Shown piece by piece: positions 17,936 through 27,264 of a stretch of DNA of 64,000 nucleotides. The stretch's first letter is position 1. Each line of letters opens with the position of its first letter. The stretch comes from Lapidilactobacillus luobeiensis. Lineage in GTDB: Bacteria > Bacillota > Bacilli > Lactobacillales > Lactobacillaceae. The translations under genes were made by a program, and so were the position numbers. The DNA is taken from assembly GCF_024345205.1 (NCBI RefSeq), contig NZ_BROC01000005.1, forward strand, positions 62,001 to 126,000, written 5' to 3'. The notes beneath the pieces are model-generated. The model saw only the letters and a list, made by a program, of their open reading frames with translations. It did no database searches and was not told the origin of the DNA.

Positions 17936-18754
17936 TTATTGAAATAGGCGTTGATAGATCTCCGTGATGGGATCTTGGTTATTGTTGGCGGTCAAAATCA
18001 GATTAGCGGCTTCTTTGATATGGGGCACGGCGTTTTGCACGGCGACACCACAGCCGGCCGCTTGGATCATACTGAAGTCGTTGTCATTATCGCCTAAAGC
18101 AATGATCTCTTCAGGCTTGATCCCCAACGCTTGCCCCAGCTCCAAGGTGGCGCTGCCTTTATTAACGTTGGCCGGATTGAACTCGACATAGCGATTCGAT
18201 GAATAGGTCACCGTTAAAGGTTCCGCGACTTGGCGCTCCGCCCGGGCGCGAAAAGCGGCCAATTTTTCTGGATCTAGATTCTTCATAATGATCTTGACGA
18301 TCGGGCGTTTTGCAAAGGCGCTCAGGTCCGCGCCAGTCAGGGGCAAAACATCCACGCCCCGAGATTTGATATAACTCACTTCATTGGCATCTAGATTGCG
18401 CACGTAAACATGGTGGACCGTGTACAAATGGATTCCCAAATCAGGCTCAGCCAAAGCCAACCGATAAAGCTGGTCGGCCACGGCAAAGGGCAAATAGTGA
18501 TGGCGCAAAATTTGATTCGCTTGATTGGCTACGACCACGCCGCCATTATAAGAAATCACATACTGATCTGGTTGTTGATAAGTCCCGATCGTTTTCAATA
18601 AGGCCTGCACTGACGCGAATCCACGGCCAGTGTTGGGAACGAATTTAATTTGTTGCGCCTGCAAGCGTAAAATCGTCGCTCGATCCCGCTCCGAAACCTG
18701 GCCGGCGTCATTCAACAAAGACTCGTCCAAATCGCTGACAATCATTTTATACAT
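17936..18754 (-). CDS. HAD superfamily phosphatase, Cof type
   Basis: Cytoplasmic sugar-phosphate or nucleotide phosphatase, about 272 residues. Motif I DLDESLL near residue 6 (nucleophile is the first Asp), motif III Lys in the KGSATLELGQ stretch near 200, and motif IV GDNDNDFSMI near 223, the Cof/YidA layout with a large C2-type cap between. ATG at 18754 follows AAAGGTGAT; longer open frame upstream is not used. Single gene. These enzymes have broad substrates, commonly flavin or sugar phosphates, so the physiological one cannot be named. Confidence 0.92.
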   Translation of the reverse strand: MYKMIVSDLDESLLNDAGQVSERDRATILRLQAQQIKFVPNTGRGFASVQALLKTIGTYQQPDQYVISYNGGVVVANQANQILRHHYLPFAVADQLYRLALAEPDLGIHLYTVHHVYVRNLDANEVSYIKSRGVDVLPLTGADLSAFAKRPIVKIIMKNLDPEKLAAFRARAERQVAEPLTVTYSSNRYVEFNPANVNKGSATLELGQALGIKPEEIIALGDNDNDFSMIQAAGCGVAVQNAVPHIKEAANLILTANNNQDPITEIYQRLFQ

Positions 18755-18970
18755 AAAATCACCTTTCCTTAGCTTATTCATTATACGTGAAATCACCAGA
18801 CTGGGAAAGCCGCGTTTGCCCTTAGACACCTCAGCGTTAAGGATAGGCGCTTGAACGCTGGACCGGATGACGATCTTGTCTGAGAGATAGCTTAGGCTTT
18901 GCTGACGCAGCTGATCCTCTGCGATATATCCTGTCACTACCGAAGACGACTGTTTTTCTAACAAAATTGA

Positions 18971-19012
18971 AAAAGAAGGCGAAAAGTGCATGGCACTCAC
19001 TTTCGTCTTCCT
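18971..19012 (-). terminator. Intrinsic terminator of the AraC/GyrI-like gene
   Basis: Minus strand GAAGACGAAAGTG, 9-base loop, CACTTTTCGCCTTC, then TTTTTC. The rest of the gap 18755-19105 shows nothing else I can name. Confidence 0.75.
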
Positions 19013-19105
19013 TTATTGAGCCAAAAACTATCTGTTTGCGCGCCCCGATCACGTTGTTTCAACCACGATCCTTGCAAATTACGTTGACGGGGAGCGGCAA
19101 CTACA

Positions 19106-19975
19106 TTATTTTTTCTGCACGGGGATCCAGATTTGGCTGTGATAATCAGGTTTGGTTGTATCCGGAACCTCATTCCACAACATTTCTGGCCCACCTGTCA
19201 ATTGATAATCTGTGGTGGGAAACCACTCGCTATAAATTTGCGCCCATGTCGCTTGCAAGGCTTCGGGAAACTTGCCCACCACATTGAAAACGACCCAAGT
19301 TGCCGCCGGAACGGCTAAAATATCGTAATCAGCAGTAACAGCCTGCGTGGTGGCGACCCCTAAATATTGATCCAGCTCAGACCCTTCGCTGCGATCTCCA
19401 GCAAAGTTCGCTGAAACATTCAGCATTCCCCGCGGCTCCAGATCACAAAATGACTTGAGCTCAGCGATGATCTTGGGAGTCAATCGGGCGGTCAAGGCCT
19501 CTATTTGATGATTGACCCCGTTATATTGCAAGGTGATCCGTTTTTTAAAGCCGACGATCTTAAACGGCTCTTTTTGGACAATGCGATAATCCATAGTTGT
19601 TCCTCCTTTGATCGTTAATTGAAAAGTCAGCGGTAAAAGATTTTTAAAACTAGCATCAGCGCGTTTCATTTGTGATGGGTTGACGCCGTGAACTTTCTGA
19701 AACGCCTTACTGAAAGATTCCGGTGTTTCGTAACCAAAATCATACGCCACATCGCTCACTTTTTTGTTCGTGGAACTCAAAACTTCAGCCGCAAGAGCCA
19801 ATTTGCGCCGGCGAATGTACTCGCCCAATGGCATGCCCGCCATAAAGGAAAACATCCGGCGAAAATGATATTCAGAACAGCCTGCGATCCGCGCGATTTG
19901 TTCCGAATCGAGCTCCCGCGTCAAGTTTGCTTCGATATAAGCCATGGCGGCATTGAATTGCTTGATCATATTCAA
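19106..19975 (-). CDS. AraC family regulator with C-terminal GyrI-like effector domain
   Basis: About 289 residues. N-terminal AraC-type double helix-turn-helix (residues about 3-105; RIAGCSEYHFRRMFSFMAG and YDFGYETPESFSKAFQKVHG are the two recognition regions), followed by a GyrI-like ligand domain from about 125 that starts MDYRIVQKEPFKIVGFKKR and ends PDYHSQIWIPVQK. This Rob/SoxS-like architecture senses small hydrophobic compounds. TTG at 19975 has AGGAGG 8 bp upstream; ATG at 19969 would be 14 bp away and is the alternative. An inverted R2 cluster begins about 50 bp upstream and may hold or interrupt its promoter. Confidence 0.88.
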   Translation of the reverse strand: MNMIKQFNAAMAYIEANLTRELDSEQIARIAGCSEYHFRRMFSFMAGMPLGEYIRRRKLALAAEVLSSTNKKVSDVAYDFGYETPESFSKAFQKVHGVNPSQMKRADASFKNLLPLTFQLTIKGGTTMDYRIVQKEPFKIVGFKKRITLQYNGVNHQIEALTARLTPKIIAELKSFCDLEPRGMLNVSANFAGDRSEGSELDQYLGVATTQAVTADYDILAVPAATWVVFNVVGKFPEALQATWAQIYSEWFPTTDYQLTGGPEMLWNEVPDTTKPDYHSQIWIPVQKK

Positions 19976-20025
19976 ATACCCGGCCTCCTTTCTAAATGCG
20001 CCCTCTGCGCTTTCTGTTTGAAACG

Positions 20026-20342
20026 TGCTGCGCAGCTTAGTCAATCTGATAAATTAATACTCACGGTCTAACCGCACCTCTCCGCACTGTCAAAACGTGT
20101 TCGCCGACCTAGTGCTTTCCGCTTAGCTACGTCGCTGTTCCGGGAGCTAAAATCGGCTCCCAAAACAGTGACTAGGCTAATGTTCAAGCACTACCCGGGT
20201 CGGCTCGCACTCTCTTTCAAAACGTGCTCACCGACCTAGCTTCTTCCGCTTAGCTACGCCATTGTTCTGGAAGCAAAGCCCAGCTTCCAAAACAATGGCT
20301 AAGCTAATGCTCAGAAGCTGACCGGGTCGGCTCGCACTCTTT
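20026..20342 (-). repeat. R2 hairpin repeat cluster, inverted orientation, three units
   Basis: Reading on the minus strand, units begin GAGTGCGAGCC and end CACGTTTT. Two are full (about 20093-20215 and 20216-20342). The third (20026-20092) belongs to the GGTGCGGTTAGACCG subfamily seen at 8101 and has lost its interior. The tip of the first full unit pairs GGAGC with GCTCC. Confidence 0.85.
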
Positions 20343-20637
20343 CAAGATTGAGTATAGCAAATCTAAAAAACGTCGTCCTGTCAATTTCGTTGCTATCTTG
20401 AACTGATTTTTACAACTATGGTTCAAATTTTACAGATTAAAGAAACGGAAATTAGCCTGACGAAGCAAACCGCAGTGTAAAAGGGCTAGCGACAACAAAC
20501 TGGCTGGTGTCGATCCCGTTCACAACGCAACCGGTGAATCATTTTTTCATAGCGCATCCCCGTCAATTCCCTCGGATCGCAAAAATTATATTGAGAATAT
20601 CAAAAAAATTCATCTCTGCTTCATCACAGTGAGATTA

Positions 20638-20646
20638 TGATATAAT
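20638..20646 (+). promoter_or_regulatory. Extended -10 promoter
   Basis: TGATATAAT is a perfect TGnTATAAT extended -10 element, about 110 bp before the small membrane protein gene. The -35 (GCTTCA) is poor, as is usual for extended -10 promoters. Confidence 0.6.
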
Positions 20647-20754
20647 AAGCTTGAAATCAGTATAGCTGGCAATTGGGCAAAGATTAATGGTAGGGCAATT
20701 TCAGAGCACATTGGCTTTCTATGTGGCGCTGATCACAGGGAGGTTGTTAAAAAA

Positions 20755-21069
20755 ATGGTTAAAAAAAGAAACATGGCCAAAGAGAACCGGATCATCATGA
20801 TTATTTTAACTTTATTTCTTGGAATTTTACTGGGCGCGCGTGGCGACCACCTTATTCGAACGCGGATCGCCAAACAGGCTAGACCAACTTATGAAATCGT
20901 CGTGCCACCAACGCGTAAAACCAAGATTTCGTACACAGAGCCTAAACATGATAACATCATCGCTACTCATACTTTCCCCAACCCGAAAAAGCGGCTGTGC
21001 GTGATTATTTTTAATCGAACAGACAAAACGGGTTACTACGAGCTGAGAGAGTTACGAACAAAAGATTGA
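20755..21069 (+). CDS. Small hypothetical protein with N-terminal membrane helix
   Basis: 104 residues: a basic N-terminus (MVKKRNMAKENR), one hydrophobic helix (about 13-27, IIMIILTLFLGILLG), then a basic, largely polar segment that probably faces outside. ATG with AGGGAGG 11 bp upstream, preceded by an extended -10 promoter and followed by a strong terminator, so it is a complete single-gene unit. No family recognised. Confidence 0.7.
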   Translation: MVKKRNMAKENRIIMIILTLFLGILLGARGDHLIRTRIAKQARPTYEIVVPPTRKTKISYTEPKHDNIIATHTFPNPKKRLCVIIFNRTDKTGYYELRELRTKD

Positions 21070-21132
21070 TCATGGCAACTAAGCAAGTCGGATTTTATCC
21101 AAATAGTACACTTTAATTATCAAAAGAACGCA

Positions 21133-21167
21133 AAAAGGGAAAGTTGAATGTTGCAACTTTCCCTTTT
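21133..21167. terminator. Intrinsic terminator
   Basis: Perfect 14-bp stem AAAAGGGAAAGTTG / CAACTTTCCCTTTT with a 7-base loop, between the small membrane gene and the CvpA gene, usable from both sides. Confidence 0.92.
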
Positions 21168-21188
21168 ATATCCGCCTAAACTACTATT

Positions 21189-21725
21189 TTAGAACGACAG
21201 AGCATTTACAAAGCTATTCGTATCGGTATGGAAGAGCCAGTCGATCACTTTTTGACTGACGATCGGGGTTTTCTCCACGACAAATTGAGCGACCGGTGAA
21301 TTGATGTACTGGTTCATGTACCATTCTGGCTGGATCACGTTCAAGATCGCCAACGCCAAGAAGATCCCTAAGTACATCATCAACCCCGCCAACAGCGCGC
21401 CACCAAGACCATTAGCTTGCTTGATCACGGGGAGCCATGTGACCGATTGCGACAAGCGACCGATCCAGCGAATCACCAGATGGCCGACGAACATGATCAC
21501 CCAGAAGCCGACTGATTGACCGATAAACGCCGTCATTTCGTTACTCAGGTCATAATTAGTCGCTACTTTGACCAACAAACTCCCCAATTGTTTATCATAA
21601 AAAAGCGCCAGTAGAAACACCAGCAACGTTCCCACACTATAAAGTAATTCCTTGATCAGGCCACGTTTGTAGCCGCGATACCACGCCGATAACAGCGTGG
21701 TGATTAGCACGATTGTTAGAATCAT
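21189..21725 (-). CDS. CvpA family membrane protein
   Basis: About 178 residues with four membrane helices (about 3-22, 30-50, 68-90, 105-127) and the CvpA pattern WYRGYKRGLIKELLY after the first helix. CvpA proteins were named for colicin V production and are now linked to envelope integrity and mutS2-near loci in Gram-positives. ATG at 21725 has AAGGAAAG 8 bp upstream; a GTG 9 bp further up leaves no spacing. The gene stands alone here, beside an R1 repeat. Molecular role not established. Confidence 0.85.
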   Translation of the reverse strand: MILTIVLITTLLSAWYRGYKRGLIKELLYSVGTLLVFLLALFYDKQLGSLLVKVATNYDLSNEMTAFIGQSVGFWVIMFVGHLVIRWIGRLSQSVTWLPVIKQANGLGGALLAGLMMYLGIFLALAILNVIQPEWYMNQYINSPVAQFVVEKTPIVSQKVIDWLFHTDTNSFVNALSF

Positions 21726-21831
21726 AATTGCCACTTTCCTTATTTGATACTCTTAGTTTAGCAAGAAATTGGCGCTGAAGCATCATGCTAGAGACGGACT
21801 TTACTACGCAGAGTTACTGATTCTGGATTCT

Positions 21832-22565
21832 TCGCTTGATTGCCGGTGGGGTGGGGTGGGGACGCAACCGGCTGGGACTGCTGTTGCGGACTGGAACGTG
21901 GTGGGCGCTGTTTTGAGCCAATCCGCAAAACCCGCGGCTTGTCTCAAAATCAGGCCTTGTCCTAAGCGGCAAAGCCGCCAAGGACAATTTCACCACTGAG
22001 CCGCGCAGTCCCAGCCGGTTGCTGAACAGAATTGAGCCTATCTGCAATCGAAGCGAAGTATTTGACGAAGTGGTTTTGCGAGCTAGAGGTCAAAACGATG
22101 GCCCACTTTTGAGGTGGTACGGAAATATCAACTTATTTGGATCAGGAGATTGGTCTACTTTGCATCGGTTGAACATCTTTACCCGCTCCATAAATAATCC
22201 ACGGGTGGAAACCGACCGATTCAGCAGATTCATCAAGAACTTGCCTTAGTTCATCAGGCAAACTATTCTGGTGTCACCAATTTAAAGCTTGTAATCATTA
22301 GGCATGGTCGTCAACTGCGTGGTTCCCGAGCCAATTGGCCAGAGCTTGCCAATTGGCGTGAGTGCTCAAACGGCTGTTATAACGTTGAGCGGCTGGAGCG
22401 GAGAAATTCGGGGTGAGATCGCCGTGAAATTGTCCTTGGCGGCTCTGCCGCTTAGGACAAGGCTCAGCTTTGAGATTTTCGGCGCTCTTCCGAAAAGCTC
22501 AAAGTGACGCCCACAGCGAGCTCACCCCGAATTTCGCAGCGCAAGCCGCGGTCAAACTATTTTTC
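21832..22565 (-). repeat. R1 repeat copy 2, complete, inverted orientation
   Basis: Module B (about 21860-22035) comes first, then the linker, then module A (about 22395-22550). Module B has a different outer stem from the 25, 33 and 44 kb copies, GCAACCGGCTGGGACT pairing with AGTCCCAGCCGGTTGC, yet complementarity is kept. Inner hairpins: TTGTCCT..GGCGGC / GCCGC..AGGACAA and a TTTGAG / CTCAAA hairpin in both modules. Linker retains CAATTGGCCAGAGCTTGCC and GTTATAACGTTGAGCGGCTG. Confidence 0.88.
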
Positions 22566-22787
22566 CCAGCAAGCACATTTTTTGCAACCGCTTTCAGTCT
22601 TTGCTATGATGAACTTAAGAAGAGAAGCACGTCGCGATCCTGCCCAACGGATCGTTAAGCCCAGTGTTGCATCGGGGCAATTGTCCAAACCACCTGAACC
22701 ATTTGATTGAATTGGCAGTTGCCATTTTGATTTCTGTTCAAGGCCAAACTCCGATGACTAACGTTGCTTCTCCAGATGTAACACTGG

Positions 22788-22825
22788 CAAAAAAGCCACC
22801 GAGATTTCTGCTCGGCGGCTTTTTG
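22788..22825 (-). terminator. Intrinsic terminator of the 22844-23389 gene
   Basis: Minus strand AAAAGCCGCCGAG, 7-base loop, CTCGGTGGCTTTTTT. The one imperfect pair is G-U on this strand. Confidence 0.85.
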
Positions 22826-22843
22826 TGTCGTGTTATCTGATCA

Positions 22844-23389
22844 CTATTTTAGATTAAGGCTGACCACATCAGCCTGTGGCAAAGTTGTGGTGTCGGTCAA
22901 ATCGAAATGAGTGATCGTGGTCACCTTAGCCACCCCTGGAACGTGGCTGGTCACCACTTCCGCTGGTGCGAAGTGCGCCTGCACATCAGTTGATCGCGGT
23001 AAGACGATTACGCTGAGCTTCGCGTTCCCAGTCAAGTGATCTGGCTGATCTAAGCGCACGCCTTCAGCGAAGAAGCTGGCGACATCGGCCGCCGACCGAA
23101 AATCAGGGCATTTGACCCCACTGATGAAAACGATCCGTTGACCAACAGGATATAAATAGCCTTCAACTTTTTCAGTGACATTGACCACGGGTATGACAGA
23201 ATCCATCGGCTGATCGGTCACCGCGATCGAGCCTTTACCTGACGCCACGGCTGCGCTTTTCGGTACATTGACCGTACTTTCAACAACACGTGGTTGCCGC
23301 CATGGTTGTAACGTTAAAGTCAGGCCGCAGATAATCGCGAGACTGACCATGATTCTTTTAACTAATTTGTTTCGCCCTTGCTGTGACAT
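22844..23389 (-). CDS. Membrane-anchored hypothetical protein
   Basis: 181 residues with a basic N-terminus and one membrane helix (about 12-27, IMVSLAIICGLTLTL), followed by an exported domain with an acidic/Thr-rich C-terminus. Contains the short segment SGVKCPDF with a single Cys. No family recognised. ATG with GAGGATA upstream. Followed at once by its own terminator, so probably monocistronic. Confidence 0.65.
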   Translation of the reverse strand: MSQQGRNKLVKRIMVSLAIICGLTLTLQPWRQPRVVESTVNVPKSAAVASGKGSIAVTDQPMDSVIPVVNVTEKVEGYLYPVGQRIVFISGVKCPDFRSAADVASFFAEGVRLDQPDHLTGNAKLSVIVLPRSTDVQAHFAPAEVVTSHVPGVAKVTTITHFDLTDTTTLPQADVVSLNLK

Positions 23390-23448
23390 TATCCTCGCCC
23401 TTTCTCTGCTATCACAGTTCTACCTGAGCACAGGTCATAAATTTCGAC

Positions 23449-23640
23449 CTATGTTTCGACTAACTTTACCTTAGCACATTGCTCGCGATTAACCACGGGG
23501 CTAAAGTCCCAATTTTTTGAAAGCCTTATCAACGTGAGCTGCCCCGCTCCGCGATTTGGCCCGTGGTGATCCGCAATGCTAAAAAATAAGCCAACAAATA
23601 TCATACTGCTTGCCCCGACCGCTTGTAAAGCGATTTTCAT
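23449..23640 (-). CDS. Possible small membrane peptide downstream of manA
   Basis: A 63-codon frame starting at ATG 23640 with GGGGAG 7 bp upstream. Residues about 3-21 are hydrophobic (IALQAVGASSMIFVGLFF) and the rest is polar with no recognisable motif. It lies directly after the manA terminator, so it would need read-through or its own promoter. Evidence is only the ribosome site and the hydrophobic helix. Confidence 0.3.
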   Translation of the reverse strand: MKIALQAVGASSMIFVGLFFSIADHHGPNRGAGQLTLIRLSKNWDFSPVVNREQCAKVKLVET

Positions 23641-23658
23641 TGGTACGCTCCCCAATAC

Positions 23659-23711
23659 AAAAAAGCCCCAGCAAACCATTGCGCCGATTCAACGCAAAGA
23701 TTAGCTGGGTC
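23659..23711 (-). terminator. Intrinsic terminator of manA
   Basis: Minus strand ACCCAGC ... TTTGCG ... CGCAA ... GCTGGGGCTTTTTT, a two-part stem followed by six T. Confidence 0.8.
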
Positions 23712-23755
23712 TTTCATTCAAATCAGCGCTAAGTAACTGCTGGTCCGGTGACCGA

Positions 23756-24724
23756 TTATTCGGTCAACCCTGCTTCAGAGGCGATGATCTGCAAATCGCC
23801 ATTCAGTTGCCACTCCTTGATTTGGAAAGGCAGAATGAAGTGTTCGCCTTTTTTCAGGTCGTAGGTCTGGCCATCACAGGTGATACTCCCGGAGCCGGCG
23901 ACGACGGAAACCAGTGTGTACGGTGCCGCGCCGCGGTGTAAGGCCAATTCGCCGTTGACGCGCCATTCGTAAACACTGAAGAAAGGTGATAATGGTGCTT
24001 GAACGAAGGTTTTAACATAAGAATCACCATATTTCTTCTCGGTGATGTGCAATTCAGGATCGTGAGAAGGTACCGTGGTCACGTCGATCGATTGCTTTAA
24101 ATGCAGATCTCGTTGTTTACCAGTTTTGGCGTCGACCCGATCGTAATCATAAAGCCGATAAGTCGTGTCGCTACTTTGTTGCGTTTCCAAAACAACGATG
24201 CCTTTATTTAAGGCGTGGATCGTGCCACTGGGAACGTAAACGAAATCGCCAGTTTTAACCGGGTATTTCCGCAAAAGGTGGTCCCAATCGCCTTGATCGA
24301 TCATTTCTTGCAACTGTGCCCGCGTTTGTGCGTGATGCCCGTAAATCAAATAAGAATTTGGTTCCGCGCTTAAGACGTACCAACATTCGGTCTTGCCCAA
24401 TTCATGCTCATGTTCCTCCGCATAAGCGTCATCAGGATGGACTTGAACAGATAAACTGGCTTCCGCGTCCAAGATTTTTGTCAAAAGCGGGAAGACCTTG
24501 CCCGGAGCGTTGCCAAATAATTCTTTATGTTGATCCCACAATTCAGCGACATTCAAGCCTTTATACGGGCCATTTTCCACGGTGCTCGGGCCGTGGGGAT
24601 GAGCGGAGATGGCCCAACATTCGCCAATATCACCGTCGGGGATCTGATAACCCCAGTCTGTGGCTAATTTACGGCCGCCCCAGATTTTCTCTTGAAAATA
24701 TGGTTTCAAAAATAATGGTTCCAT
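23756..24724 (-). CDS. manA: Mannose-6-phosphate isomerase, class I
   Basis: Cytoplasmic zinc enzyme interconverting mannose 6-phosphate and fructose 6-phosphate, about 322 residues, the usual length of the Firmicutes short type. Starts MEPLFLKPYFQEKIWGGRKL, the family N-terminus. The zinc site is in VQVHPDD with Glu ligand in the EEHEHELGKTECWYVL region, and a later His in YVPSGTIHAL. ATG at 24724 follows AAGGGAGC. A long open frame upstream runs into an R1 repeat and is not part of the protein. Monocistronic with its own terminator. Feeds mannose into glycolysis. Confidence 0.95.
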   Translation of the reverse strand: MEPLFLKPYFQEKIWGGRKLATDWGYQIPDGDIGECWAISAHPHGPSTVENGPYKGLNVAELWDQHKELFGNAPGKVFPLLTKILDAEASLSVQVHPDDAYAEEHEHELGKTECWYVLSAEPNSYLIYGHHAQTRAQLQEMIDQGDWDHLLRKYPVKTGDFVYVPSGTIHALNKGIVVLETQQSSDTTYRLYDYDRVDAKTGKQRDLHLKQSIDVTTVPSHDPELHITEKKYGDSYVKTFVQAPLSPFFSVYEWRVNGELALHRGAAPYTLVSVVAGSGSITCDGQTYDLKKGEHFILPFQIKEWQLNGDLQIIASEAGLTE

Positions 24725-24845
24725 TAAATTCAGCTCCCTTGATCTTTTCATTTCAAATCGTACTCTGATTTTGTAATAAAAGCTATCTTGGCTATTGTGT
24801 AAGTTTTTTAAATTTGTGACTTTGGCTGACTGAAAACAGATTGGT

Positions 24846-25562
24846 CGTAGCTTGCGCTGCGCGATTCGGGGCGAGCTCGCTGTGGGCGCTGTTTTAAGCC
24901 GCACCAGACCCGCGCGTCTTAAAATCAGGCCTTGTCCTAAGCGGTAAACCGCCAAGGACAATTTCACGGCGAGCTCACCCCGAATCGCTCCGCTCCACCT
25001 GCTCAGTCGTACTTTCCATCTTAAGCGATCACGCCGGCTGACAAGTTATGTCTTACAAATGTGCTCCAACGCAATTGACGGCCTTGATTAGTAGTTGCTA
25101 ACTTGGTATTGGTAACACCGGCATAATTTATCTGCTCAACTAGGTCAAATTCTGGATAAGCTAGCTGAATCGGTCGGTTTCCAATAAGCATTCATTTAGC
25201 GGCAAATATAGCTTTGTTTACCTTGCACAAACTGTTCCGGCCAACTATTTTCATCAGTTGTTATAGCGGTACCACACCAAAAGTGAGCAATCGTTTGACC
25301 TCTAGCTCGCAAAACCACTTCGTTAAATCCTTCGTTCCGATTGCAGATAGGCTCAATTCTGCCTAGCAACCGCCTCAGGACGTGTGGCTCAGCGGTGAAA
25401 TTTGTCTTAGTGGCTTTGCCACTTAGACAAAGACCTGATTTTGAGACAAGCCGCGCACTTTGCGGATTGGCTCAAAACAGTGTCCACTGCGTTCCAGCCA
25501 CGACAAACGTCCTGAGGCGGTTGCGCTCACGTGCAACACCCACAAAAACTGCCATCAAGCAA
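24846..25562 (+). repeat. R1 repeat copy 3, complete
   Basis: Module A (about 24850-25000): outer stem CGATTCGGGGCGAGCTCGC / GCGAGCTCACCCCGAATCG; hairpins TTTTAAG.. / ..CTTAAAA and TTGTCCT..GCGGT / ACCGC..AGGACAA. Linker to about 25350. Module B (about 25362-25535): perfect outer stem GCAACCGCCTCAGGACGT / ACGTCCTGAGGCGGTTGC, with inner TTTGTCTTAGTGGC / GCCACTTAGACAAA and TTTGAGACAA.. hairpins. It lies between manA and the GH1 gene and likely contains their intergenic promoter space. Confidence 0.88.
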
Positions 25563-25565
25563 ACC

Positions 25566-26939
25566 CTACATTTCCGCGCCGTTACTAGCAATAACTTTTT
25601 TCAGCCAGTGGTAACTCTTCTTAGGTACTCGCTTCATATCGCGTAGATCGTGGTTGGTGCGATTGACGTAGACCACACCATAGCGCTTACGCATATCGCC
25701 TTGAGAGCTAAGGATATCGATCAGGCCCCAACCTAAGTAGCCGATCACGTCGGCGCCGTCGATGCAGACCGCGTCTTTGATAGCTTGGATATGTTCGCGG
25801 TGATAAACGATCCGATAATCATCTTGGATCTCATCGTGGCCGTCCCAGGTCTCGATAACACCAATACCATTTTCAATCGGGAAGATCGGTAGGCGGTAGC
25901 GATTCCACATTTTAACGATGATATTGCGGAAGCCCAGCGGATCGATCTGCCAATCCCACTCAGTAGTGTCTAGATATGGATTACTTTGCAAATAAGCGCC
26001 TGAGTTTTCTAAAAGATCAGACAAGTCCTTGATCTGGTCAGCATTCAAGGTGGTCGAACGGTAATAGCTGAAAGGTAAGAAGTCGCTATGCTGTTGCTTG
26101 ATCAGAGCCAAATCACCTGCCTTGATCATGGTGAAACCGTGTTGTTTGATCACATTGAGAAAAGCAGGAACGTAACCGCGGCCAGTAAAGGCGTCAAGAA
26201 GATTATAATTATAAAATTGGTTGATTTGTTCCGTATACAAATTATCAGCTGGTTTTGCGGTAGCTGGATAGAGTTCGGTATAGGCCAACATGCCGCCGAT
26301 CTGATCGTTGGTCGTTTGATGCAAGTAATTGGTGACCTGGGCGTGAGCCAACATGACGTGATGACTGATCGTCAGAATATTTTCTAGTGTATCCGCTGTA
26401 TCCAGAGCACCAGCGATCTTAGCCGCGCCAGGCATCGAATATAGATTTTGTTCATTGAAAGTCAACCAGTAAGGGACCTTAGCGCCGAACTCATCGATCA
26501 TTTTTTTACCATAACGCACGAAGGCAGCCACGACTTCGCGACTCATGAAGCCCTGATACTTCTGAGCCAGCGCTAAAGGCATGTCAAAATGGTAGAGACA
26601 GATCATCGGCGTGATCCCCCGCGCCAGTAAGCCATCGATGAACTCGTGATAGAATTGGATCCCTTCTGGATTAAACGCGCCTTCACCATCCGGCTGGACC
26701 CGACTCCAAGAAATCTGAAAACGGTAACAGTTCATTCCCAGATCCTTCATCAGATCGAAATCTTCGGGGTAACGGTGGTAATCATCAATGGCGACTTTCC
26801 AATCAGAACGATGCTCGCCGGGCTCAACCAGATCATAGACAGATGGGCCCTTGCCGCCTTCGTTGTAAGCACCCTCAGTTTGCATACTGGACACTGAGTT
26901 GCCCCATAAGAAATCTTTATTGAATGCTGTTGTTGACAT
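25566..26939 (-). CDS. GH1 6-phospho-beta-glucosidase / beta-glucosidase
   Basis: Cytoplasmic glycoside hydrolase family 1, 457 residues, normal length. Acid/base Glu163 lies in TFNEQN and the nucleophile Glu356 in FPIENGIG. N-terminus FLWGNSVSSMQTEGAYNE is the GH1 start signature. The NEQ form of the acid/base motif instead of the usual NEP occurs in a subset of phospho-glycosidases. Lactobacilli use such enzymes on PTS-imported cellobiose or aryl-glucosides, but no PTS gene is adjacent, so unphosphorylated substrate is possible. ATG at 26939 follows GGAGG. The last codons touch the R1 copy 3 boundary. Confidence 0.9.
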   Translation of the reverse strand: MSTTAFNKDFLWGNSVSSMQTEGAYNEGGKGPSVYDLVEPGEHRSDWKVAIDDYHRYPEDFDLMKDLGMNCYRFQISWSRVQPDGEGAFNPEGIQFYHEFIDGLLARGITPMICLYHFDMPLALAQKYQGFMSREVVAAFVRYGKKMIDEFGAKVPYWLTFNEQNLYSMPGAAKIAGALDTADTLENILTISHHVMLAHAQVTNYLHQTTNDQIGGMLAYTELYPATAKPADNLYTEQINQFYNYNLLDAFTGRGYVPAFLNVIKQHGFTMIKAGDLALIKQQHSDFLPFSYYRSTTLNADQIKDLSDLLENSGAYLQSNPYLDTTEWDWQIDPLGFRNIIVKMWNRYRLPIFPIENGIGVIETWDGHDEIQDDYRIVYHREHIQAIKDAVCIDGADVIGYLGWGLIDILSSQGDMRKRYGVVYVNRTNHDLRDMKRVPKKSYHWLKKVIASNGAEM

Positions 26940-27264
26940 ATTGACCTCCATTAAGCATTTACACACATCTTCAGTATACGTTAAAACACTTTGAATATTA
27001 AGAGGGCAATCTGTCTAAAAAAGATAGACATTTTAACCCATTTGATTTAGTGCTGCTGACAAACTTAGCGCGACGACCTGATTATTTGGACGGGCAACCA
27101 CCGATGACGCGCCAATCAGGGAAACGGACCGCCCACGCAAAGTGAACAAGTTCATTTTTTTCAGGAGATTCCTTTTAACAGCAGGCATAATCGGTTAAAA
27201 TAATAATGATTAGCTTCATTCTGACCTTGTGTCACACAGTCAATTACACATAGGAGTTTTTATC
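26940..27264. other. Intergenic region between divergent GH1 and kinase genes
   Basis: Holds a minus-strand promoter candidate for the GH1 gene (TTAATA, 17 bp, TATACT at about 26972) and an AT-rich plus-strand stretch near 27195-27215. One CGGGCAA string (27091-27097) sits in a weak 3-bp stem. Nothing else seen. Confidence 0.4.

Noticed and set aside
25341-25646. Frame starting MQIGSILPSNRLRTCGSAVKF found in several R1 module B copies
   Set aside because: It recurs at 25.3, 44.3, 49.3 and 52.6 kb but starts with TTG and no ribosome site, is frameshifted in copy 4, has an in-frame indel in copy 5, and its changes follow stem pairing. Repeat-derived, not a protein.
27061-27120. CGGGCAA at 27091 as a further member of the UUGCCCG hairpin family
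   Set aside because: Only a 3-bp stem closes the motif and no sister hairpins or leader block are nearby.
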